Shown piece after piece: positions 58,438 through 64,000 of a stretch of DNA of 64,000 nucleotides. The translations under genes were made by a program, and so were the position numbers. This DNA is from Gordonia sp. 'Campus'. Its GTDB lineage: Bacteria > Actinomycetota > Actinomycetes > Mycobacteriales > Mycobacteriaceae. Where the stretch lies: the NCBI RefSeq assembly GCF_022206305.1, contig NZ_JAKOIW010000023.1, positions 1 to 64,000 on the forward strand, given 5' to 3'. The notes beneath the pieces were generated by a model. That model saw only the letters and a list, made by a program, of their open reading frames with translations. It ran no database searches and was not told the DNA's origin. Position 1 is the stretch's first letter, and each line of letters starts with the position of its first letter.

Positions 58438-58805
58438 GCGAAAGCGTCCAGAATCCCGACGCACGCCCCGGCGCCGATCACGCCGCCAAATAGCCAGGGC
58501 AGGTGTGTCACCGCATCTTTGGCGAAGTTCGAGCGGCCCCGCATACCCAGGATCATGCCGACGGCCACGAACAACATCGCGATCACCGCGGCTGAGTAGA
58601 TGATCGTTTTCAGGTAGCCGATGAACATGTTGACGCCGTTCTGGGCATCCTCGGGCAGCTGCTGCGGCGGCGGGTCGGGGAACAGCTGCTGATCACCGTC
58701 TCCGGGGGCGGCGAGGATCAGGTGCTGGCCGGAGCCGCTGCTGCCTCCCGGGTGCGAGGCGGCGATGATGGTCAGGTGATCCCATACGGCTAGGGCAGTG
58801 GACAT
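58434..58805 (-). CDS. Two-span pilin-like membrane protein, paralogue 2
   Basis: A 123-residue protein. Polar N-terminus (1-60), two spans (about 68-90 and 103-121) and the loop ILGMRGRSNFAKDAVTH, shared with the downstream paralogue. Start at the ATG at 58805 (GGAAGGAAGTACGCC upstream). Probably a VirB2/TrbC-like pilus or channel subunit. Confidence 0.6.
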   Translation of the reverse strand: MSTALAVWDHLTIIAASHPGGSSGSGQHLILAAPGDGDQQLFPDPPPQQLPEDAQNGVNMFIGYLKTIIYSAAVIAMLFVAVGMILGMRGRSNFAKDAVTHLPWLFGGVIGAGACVGILDAFA

Positions 58806-58833
58806 TGGCGTACTTCCTTCCAACAGAGGGGTT

Positions 58834-59361
58834 TTAGGAGGTGCGGCGAAGCCGCGGTTGTTCCTCGTCCGGCGAGGAAGTGTGGGGGGTGTCGTGGTCG
58901 ACCGATACCGGCGCTGACGACAGCAGATCGGTGACGGCGGTGATCAGCGTGTGGCGGAACGCCCGCAGGCGCATCGACCACGCTTCCGGGTCATCGCTGA
59001 TCGCTGCGGACCGCAAATCCGCGGGCGGGTTGCTCATCGACCGGGCCTGCTCAATCCAGTCCAGCCACACCACCGCGGGCACGTTGGGCTCGAGCATGCG
59101 GGCGCGCTCGCGGACCTGATGCGGGGCGCGATTGGGGCTGTCAGCACTGATCACTACGACTGGGGCGACCGGGGCGGCAGCGGCGATACGGGTAGCCAAG
59201 CTCAGCTGATGGCTGACCGACCGGCACACCAGCACATCGACGTCGTCGCCGGGCGCGACCACGCCCAGGTCCTCCCCGCCGATCAAGGCAGCGACGATCG
59301 AGGTCGCCACTCCCCCAGCTACCCCGCCGATACGCGGGCGACGCGGAATGGTCGCGGTCAT
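58834..59361 (-). CDS. T4SS-operon soluble protein, 175 aa
   Basis: A 175-residue protein with an N-terminal glycine-rich segment RIGGVAGGVATSIVAALIGGEDLGVV, a DVLVCRSVSHQLSLATRIAAAAPVAPVVVISADSPNRAPHQVRERARMLEPNVPAVVWLDWIE core and an acidic tail. The alternation of strand and helix recalls a P-loop/MinD-like or Rossmann fold without a true Walker A. ATGA overlap with the lipoprotein gene upstream. Not recognised. Confidence 0.55.
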   Translation of the reverse strand: MTATIPRRPRIGGVAGGVATSIVAALIGGEDLGVVAPGDDVDVLVCRSVSHQLSLATRIAAAAPVAPVVVISADSPNRAPHQVRERARMLEPNVPAVVWLDWIEQARSMSNPPADLRSAAISDDPEAWSMRLRAFRHTLITAVTDLLSSAPVSVDHDTPHTSSPDEEQPRLRRTS

Positions 59362-60020
59362 CGCGGCCTCACCCCGCACTGGTCGGTATCGGGATTACCC
59401 AGTGACCACTGCCCTGCCCGGGCCGTCAGCTGAACTGTCACCACATAGCGGCGCGGTGCTACCGGGCGATCTGCGCGAAACCGTTGCGTCACAGTCACAA
59501 TGCGGACCGCGCGGGCGGTGGTGTCCGGCGGTCGGTCCTCGAACCCGAACCGCACATCCCCCGGGCCCAACTGCGCTTTGGCGTGCACCAGCGCCAGCTG
59601 TGTCCAGTAGTTGCCGGGTGAGCCCGTCGGTGGTGTCGCCGTCAGCCGGGTCCGGCACTCATCGGCCATCAGCGGTGCTGCACGCAACGCCGCGTCATAA
59701 GGGCTGCGGTCACGGGTGGTGTCCCACCCGTACCAGATGCGTGTTGCGGCCAGAGCTACCGAGTCGGCGCTTGACCGATCAACGCTGACTCCCGGCGGGA
59801 GCTTGGTGGGGGCGTTCGCATGTGTCGGGCTCGTCGGCGGTGCAAACGGCCACGACACCGTCGGGGGCGTGCTGAACGGTTGCGGGGCTACCGACGACGG
59901 CCCCTGTGGTTCCACCCGGTCAGGCGTCGAACATCCTGCGAGGCCGGCCGCGGTGACGGCCGCCAGCAGACTCGCAGCCGCGAACCGACGATGGACGGTG
60001 CTATCCGAAACGGCGGACAT
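59358..60020 (-). CDS. T4SS-operon lipoprotein, 220 aa
   Basis: A 220-residue lipoprotein (lipobox GLAGC, about residue 28). A Pro/Thr-rich linker precedes a domain with ADSVALAATRIWYGWDTTRDRSPYDAALRAAPLMADECRTRL and RIVTVTQRF... RYVVTVQLTARAGQWSLGNPD. The helix-then-strands pattern is like an NTF2/VirB8-type or TcpC-like domain. GGAGAGGAGTGGT before the ATG. It overlaps the end of the muralytic gene by 20 bases. Confidence 0.6.
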   Translation of the reverse strand: MSAVSDSTVHRRFAAASLLAAVTAAGLAGCSTPDRVEPQGPSSVAPQPFSTPPTVSWPFAPPTSPTHANAPTKLPPGVSVDRSSADSVALAATRIWYGWDTTRDRSPYDAALRAAPLMADECRTRLTATPPTGSPGNYWTQLALVHAKAQLGPGDVRFGFEDRPPDTTARAVRIVTVTQRFRADRPVAPRRYVVTVQLTARAGQWSLGNPDTDQCGVRPR

Positions 60021-61110
60021 ACCACTCCTCTCCACTCCACCCCGAGAGGGGCTGAATTCGGACGACATCCCCCGACTGGGGGGCGTTGAGCAACATGTCT
60101 TGCCCGTTCTGATTGCCGTAATAGATTCCGACGTGATGGGTGTTGCCCCCCGAGCCGAAGTAGATGAGATCCCCGGGCCGCTTCTCGGAGACCGGAATCT
60201 CTTTGCCCCGAGGGTCATAGAGCTGGCCGGGATTACCGGTGTCACCGGTGAAGTGCGGGAGCACGATCTTCATGTTGGTCGCTTGGGCCACCGCATAGAG
60301 CGTGAGTCCGGAGCAGTCGAAACCGACTTTGCCCGAGTCGCCGTGGGCATCGGCGGCGCCGCCGCCATCACTGATGCCGTTGGTCGGCCCGTTCTGATTG
60401 CCCCCGCCCCAGGCGTAGGGGGTGCCCAGCCAGCGCAATGCGGCCTGGATGATCCGTCGGTTCGTCGGGCCCGCGAGCTTGCCGCCGCGCCCGGATGCCG
60501 ATTGATTGATCGAGGCGTACTTCGGGATTCGTTGCTTGACCGCGGGGGCGTAGCCTTCGGTCTCGCCGTTGGTGATGTTCGGTCCGCCGTTGGCCAGCAC
60601 GCAGCCGTAGCCGCAGTTGTAGGCGTTGAGCACGATGTCGAGCAGATCGCCCTTGATCCGACCCGAGGCCAGGTCCTTTTTCGCTTGCGCGACTGTGTCG
60701 CAATCGAATTTGGCTTGGGCCATGATCGCGTCCGGAGGATCGAACGGTGAGGCGGTGCCGTTGCCGTTGGCATCGACGGCATACGACGGCCACGTGTAGG
60801 GCATGAACTGCGAAAGTCCCTGTGCGCCGGCCGGGCTGACGGCCTGCGGGTTCCACCCGGACTCCACCTCGATCTGCGCTGCGATCACTGGGGCCGAAAT
60901 TTCAGGGCATCGCTTGCCCGCCTTGATCACCCACGGTTCGAACTCGGGCGGCACCGTTCCGGTCTTCAATCCGGCTTGGGAGTATCCGCCCGAGGAGTCT
61001 TCCTCGGTGGGGGCGTTGTAGCTGGCGGCAACGAAAAAGACGACGATCAGCACAGGCACCAGGAACACCGCTCCCAGTACCGTGGCGATCGTCGCCTTGT
61101 TCATGTTCAC
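60001..61110 (-). CDS. Bifunctional muralytic enzyme (SLT transglycosylase + NlpC/P60)
   Basis: A 369-residue protein with an N-terminal span (8-30). The first domain is an SLT transglycosylase (IAAQIEVESGWNPQAVSPAGAQGLSQFMPYTW; catalytic E in VES). The second (about 215-369) is NlpC/P60: AWGGGN, GKVGFDCSGLTLYAV (catalytic Cys), RPGDLIYFGSGGNTHHVGIYYG (catalytic His). Together they cleave glycan and peptide bonds to let the channel through the wall, like TcpG/VirB1 homologues. Confidence 0.9.
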   Translation of the reverse strand: MNMNKATIATVLGAVFLVPVLIVVFFVAASYNAPTEEDSSGGYSQAGLKTGTVPPEFEPWVIKAGKRCPEISAPVIAAQIEVESGWNPQAVSPAGAQGLSQFMPYTWPSYAVDANGNGTASPFDPPDAIMAQAKFDCDTVAQAKKDLASGRIKGDLLDIVLNAYNCGYGCVLANGGPNITNGETEGYAPAVKQRIPKYASINQSASGRGGKLAGPTNRRIIQAALRWLGTPYAWGGGNQNGPTNGISDGGGAADAHGDSGKVGFDCSGLTLYAVAQATNMKIVLPHFTGDTGNPGQLYDPRGKEIPVSEKRPGDLIYFGSGGNTHHVGIYYGNQNGQDMLLNAPQSGDVVRIQPLSGWSGEEWYVRRFG

Positions 61111-61249
61111 TCCCCAGCTGATGGACTAACCCTGCGCCTGGCTCTGTCGAGTCAGGCAGTGACCTCGGTGGCCGCGCCCTGTGCTGATCGGTGATGCACT
61201 CCCATACATCGCCGTCCGCCGGGCGCAGTCGCCGCTGCGCGTCGTCAGC

Positions 61250-62779
61250 TCATGACGCCTCGATCCGGCCGAGTAGCCACTTGGCCAAGAAGACGGTGGC
61301 GGTGTCGCCCTGGGCGTTGACCGGGCGGCGGTCGTAGGCCTGATGCACACCAAGAAGGCTGTAGCTGGCCACCTGAACCACCTGGGTGGCAAGCTCATCC
61401 GGCTTGACCAGCGACAGGAAGGCGTCGTACTCGGGCATCTTCACGACGCGGCCGATGTCATCGAGCATCGACGAGGCGAACACCACCCGCGCCAGTTCCA
61501 GCGGGATCGCATAGGGGTTGGTCGCGCCGGCCACACCGATCTGCGTGGCGGCGTTGATCACCGACACCACCGCTCTGTTGATGTCTTCGGGGTTGGCCGA
61601 GGCGACGTTGGTCAGTAGCGTCTTCGCCCGACCCGACACATACGGTCCGATGTCCTGGCTGCGCAGATTGAGCAGCGGGACCACCGCCTGAATCGCTTTG
61701 CTCTTACCGGTCAGTGCGCAGATCGCATCGCCCTCGGCGCAGAACGACGTCACCCGGTCGGCCAGCGTGCCGAATCCGTCCGGGCGGGCGCCCACCGCGC
61801 CCTGGCCGGCAACGTTCGGGCCGACGAAGGTCTCCGACCCCGGCAACACCTGTGGTGTCGCTGCCGGGGCCTCTGAGTCCAGGTTCGCCGTCGTCGGGGT
61901 CCGCGCCGGGTCTGACAGCAGCCCGCCCGCGAGAATGCGATCGGCTGATATTGGCCCGCGCCCGTTGCCGATCTCGGAGAACACGTCCCCGAGGACCAAC
62001 GATCCCTGCGAGTAGCCCAGACCAGCGAACTTCGCCGACGGGCAGGCCTTACTCAGTTCGGTCAACCGTGCTTTGAGGGCGGCGGTCCCGTTGGCCCGCG
62101 ACTGTCCCAACGTCAGCGGGTCGTTCTTGACCACACCAGCGATCGGGCCGCCCACCTGCGCCACGTACGGGATCTGCTCAAAGCCAACGCTTTTGCCGAT
62201 CGCGCCGCCGTCGACGCTCGCAGTGCCCGAAGAGGCTGGCGAGTCGCTGTCCTCATCGCCCGGGGTCGGGGCTGAGGTGGTCGGGGTGTCGTCGGCCAGC
62301 TGAATGCGGGGTTTGACCTGCGCGCCATTCGATGCCGGTTGCAGAGTCGGCAGCGTCCCAGTCGTCGGCAGCGTCGTCCCCGGAAGCTGCTGCCCGTCAG
62401 GAAGTGTCGGGCTCGACTGCGATGACATCTGCCCTGCCGTGTCCAGCAGACCACCCACCAGCGAACTCACCGCGCCGCCACTCGACGGCGCACCGTTCTG
62501 CTCCTGCCCGATCTGCACCGGCGCGGCCGTAGGACCAACGATGGGCGTCCCCCGCTCCACCGCCGCCCGCACCGGGTTGGTGACCTTCGATAACATCCCC
62601 GGCACCACATCGCGGCGAGCCTTGGCGTTGGTCTCCCACGTACCCGGCACCGCAAGCACGAACACGTCCTTGCAGTCGACCCGGGCAGAGGCCGTCCCGG
62701 CGCCCAAAGGAGCACCCGTCAGAAGCACCGGCACGACCACCGCTAGCGCGATTGAGGCCGCGCGACCCCGCCGCGTCAC
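61250..62779 (-). CDS. Cutinase-family secreted hydrolase with internal linker
   Basis: A 509-residue secreted protein from the GTG at 62779, which overlaps the upstream stop (GTGA) and starts a clean signal peptide (about 1-33). The cutinase parts are DVFVLAVPGTWETN, then KFAGLGYSQGSLVLGD (nucleophile S257), TSFCAEGDAICAL (Asp) and LLGVHQAY (His). A Ser/Thr/Pro/Gly-rich stretch of about 100 residues is inserted after the first strand, which is unusual. Cutinase-like enzymes hydrolyse mycolate or other esters, so it may locally loosen the mycomembrane for DNA transfer. Confidence 0.82.
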   Translation of the reverse strand: MTRRGRAASIALAVVVPVLLTGAPLGAGTASARVDCKDVFVLAVPGTWETNAKARRDVVPGMLSKVTNPVRAAVERGTPIVGPTAAPVQIGQEQNGAPSSGGAVSSLVGGLLDTAGQMSSQSSPTLPDGQQLPGTTLPTTGTLPTLQPASNGAQVKPRIQLADDTPTTSAPTPGDEDSDSPASSGTASVDGGAIGKSVGFEQIPYVAQVGGPIAGVVKNDPLTLGQSRANGTAALKARLTELSKACPSAKFAGLGYSQGSLVLGDVFSEIGNGRGPISADRILAGGLLSDPARTPTTANLDSEAPAATPQVLPGSETFVGPNVAGQGAVGARPDGFGTLADRVTSFCAEGDAICALTGKSKAIQAVVPLLNLRSQDIGPYVSGRAKTLLTNVASANPEDINRAVVSVINAATQIGVAGATNPYAIPLELARVVFASSMLDDIGRVVKMPEYDAFLSLVKPDELATQVVQVASYSLLGVHQAYDRRPVNAQGDTATVFLAKWLLGRIEAS

Positions 62780-63057
62780 CACACACCGCCGCGAGCAACG
62801 GAACGAGACGCCCGCCACGCCTGACGCCACACACTTAGCTCATCCTCCGGGCCAGTGGGCACCAGCAGATGTCCCACCGCACAACGGGATACCGAACCGA
62901 GTAGGGCGCCGAGACCGGCCTCCGAGCCGATGACGCACACCATTCCCGGGTGCCGGGCGGAGCACTCGAACGACGTCCGGCCCAGGAGCTCTACCCCGGG
63001 AATCGTGGAGTGGCCGGCCTCGCACCGACCCTGGGTACTGCTCACAACATGTGTCAC
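62776..63057 (-). CDS. First gene of the T4SS operon, 93 aa
   Basis: A 93-residue protein from the GTG at 63057 (GCGAGGATGCGAC upstream). It has three cysteines in the first half and a C-terminal DELSVWRQAWRASRSVARGGVW. MVCVIGSEAGLGALLGSVSRCAVGHLLVP may be a short hydrophobic core. Coupled to the cutinase gene by a GTGA overlap. Unrecognised. Confidence 0.55.
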   Translation of the reverse strand: MTHVVSSTQGRCEAGHSTIPGVELLGRTSFECSARHPGMVCVIGSEAGLGALLGSVSRCAVGHLLVPTGPEDELSVWRQAWRASRSVARGGVW

Positions 63058-63332
63058 GTCGCATCCTCGCTGTCCGAGTAAGGCAGCAGCAGGAACGACC
63101 AGCTTGACGTTTCACACCCCGCAACGGCGGTAGACTGTGAAACGCCAGGCTCACTGCCGCTCCAACGGCAACCGAGCTAGGTATCCAAATAGCTGGTGGG
63201 TCGGGCGAGGTTAGACGGCAAATCTGGGCCTCACCCGGCCTACCGGTGTGTTCTTTCGCCAATCAGTTCATCCGACGAAACACCCTTCCTTCTGTGACCT
63301 CAAAATAACACACCTGACTATAGTCACATAGT
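63058..63332. promoter_or_regulatory. Divergent control region of T4SS operon and XRE gene
   Basis: Contains a nine-base inverted repeat CGTTTCACA (63108-63116) with TGTGAAACG (63136-63144), close to a TTGACG hexamer, and near the right end the operator-like palindromes at 63315-63337. Promoters for the leftward T4SS operon and rightward regulator should both be here, so the regulator probably controls transfer. Confidence 0.5.
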
Positions 63333-63337
63333 GTGAC
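63315..63337. promoter_or_regulatory. Overlapping palindromes over the XRE start
   Basis: TGACTATAGTCA (63315-63326) and GTCACA-TAG-TGTGAC (63323-63337) are both perfect and overlap. TATAGT at 63319-63324 is a good -10 and the GTG start at 63333 lies eight bases further, so a leaderless transcript with autoregulation is likely. Confidence 0.55.
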
Positions 63338-63851
63338 ACCAAGGAGGCGGGCCGACAAGATCGAACGTCGTGACCTATCGCCGCAGCACAAGGTCCGACG
63401 GTTGAGTCGGAAGGTAATTAGGGGCTTCGATCCGAAGGCCCTGACGGACTTGCGTCGGTCACGTGGTCTCAGCCCCGGCGAACTTGGCAGGGTGGCGGGA
63501 GTCAGCGAGAACGCCATCCGATACTGGGAATCGTCTACATCCTCCCCCCAGATCGACAAGCTGGTGGCCGTGCTCAGGGTGCTCGAAGCTCCGGTCTCAG
63601 CGGTTGTGGCGATCGACCGGTCCGATGCGCTGCTGTCAGATCTGCGCATTCTGGCCGGGCTGACGCAGCCGGAGCTGGCGGCCGCCGCGGGTATACCCAC
63701 CTCAACGCTCGCTGCGCTCGAACGCGGGCATCGCCCGCTGTCCGAGAGTTCTGCCAGCGCTTTGGCTGTCGCGTTGGGAGTTGCCGACGATGACGTCCGG
63801 GCCGCATACGAACGGACACGCACGCAGCCCCCTCGAACCACAAGGTTCTGA
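63333..63851 (+). CDS. XRE-type regulator with two HTH domains
   Basis: A 172-residue regulator. After a basic N-terminus, HTH 1 (about 35-85: LTDLRRSRGLSPGELGRVAGVSENAIRYWESSTSSPQIDKL) and HTH 2 (about 98-150: LLSDLRILAGLTQPELAAAAGIPTSTLAALERGHRPLSESSASALA) follow each other, so one chain could bind a palindrome. It is divergent from the T4SS operon and has palindromes over its own start, suggesting control of itself and of transfer. AAGGAGG at 63341 lies inside the frame; a later start is not obvious. Confidence 0.85.
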   Translation: MTPRRRADKIERRDLSPQHKVRRLSRKVIRGFDPKALTDLRRSRGLSPGELGRVAGVSENAIRYWESSTSSPQIDKLVAVLRVLEAPVSAVVAIDRSDALLSDLRILAGLTQPELAAAAGIPTSTLAALERGHRPLSESSASALAVALGVADDDVRAAYERTRTQPPRTTRF

Positions 63852-64000
63852 CCGAGCAATGGCGGTCCCGCTAGAACCCGGTTTTCGCCATCGAGCGGTT
63901 CGGGCAGGCCCCCTCCCGCGTTTCCGGCGGAGGGACGCGGTGTCCTCACGTCTACAATTGGCCACATCAGCTTGGTCAACCTGGCTGATTCCCCGGCCCG

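Noticed and set aside
63137-63214. 25-codon frame starting at a GTG right after TAGACT
   Set aside because: Lies within the inverted repeat of the control region; length and composition give no support for translation.

Overview
The window is high-GC DNA dense with GTGA/ATGA-coupled genes. It carries MmpL and MmpS-like proteins, a cutinase-fold protein, a DUF4192 protein and an actinobacterial type IV secretion gene set. This points to a mycolic-acid actinomycete (Gordonia, Williamsia, Rhodococcus or Mycobacterium-like). Most of it, about 14.2-63.9 kb, reads as the backbone of a conjugative element. I saw no replication initiator or integrase, so plasmid versus ICE cannot be decided here.

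Layout. 0-14 kb is an accessory region of mostly unrelated genes: small secreted proteins, an ATP-dependent DNA ligase, an HNH/DUF1524-excalibur lipoprotein, an EVE-like plus DUF3883-like candidate modification-dependent nuclease, two tandem helicase-associated-repeat genes, a six-bladed-propeller-like lactonase homologue, a candidate PD-(D/E)XK protein and a RusA-like resolvase. It also holds a tRNA-like 3' half and a fragment of a helicase-associated gene. 14.2-36.9 kb is a run of short plus-strand genes: RelBE-type toxin-antitoxin, ParB-like, ArdC-like antirestriction, DUF4192, DUF3560, NrdH-like redoxin and many unknowns. Seven of its transcription units are preceded by repeated, highly foldable leaders of two families, called A and B here. 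A cargo segment of about 5.9 kb (IS110-type transposase, MmpL transporter, TetR regulator, hotdog thioesterase) has split one A leader. 36.9-42.2 kb is a minus-strand translationally coupled operon of membrane and secreted proteins, including a zinc-protease-like protein. 42.2-42.5 kb is a palindrome-rich divergent region and candidate oriT. 42.5-46.8 kb carries MobC, relaxase, an accessory protein and a CPBP protease on the plus strand. 46.9-63.1 kb is a long minus-strand T4SS operon: coupling ATPase, VirB4-like ATPase, SCO6880-like protein, TrbL/VirB6-like channel protein, paired membrane proteins, two lytic transglycosylases and a cutinase-like protein. A double-HTH XRE regulator with an operator-like palindrome over its start closes the window.

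How it may work together. MobC and the relaxase would process oriT, the TraG-like coupling protein would feed the ATPase/TrbL channel, and the muralytic and cutinase-like enzymes would remodel peptidoglycan and the mycomembrane. The plus-strand genes left of oriT match a conjugative leading region (anti-restriction, ParB-like, toxin-antitoxin). The A and B leaders look like candidate single-stranded-DNA promoters for early expression in the recipient: stems are kept while loops vary, all 15 A-family mini-hairpins I counted have loops that read C(GNA)G on the minus strand, and in the B leaders a TTGACA-like motif lies inside a long-range stem. That model is inference and is the most interesting proposal here.
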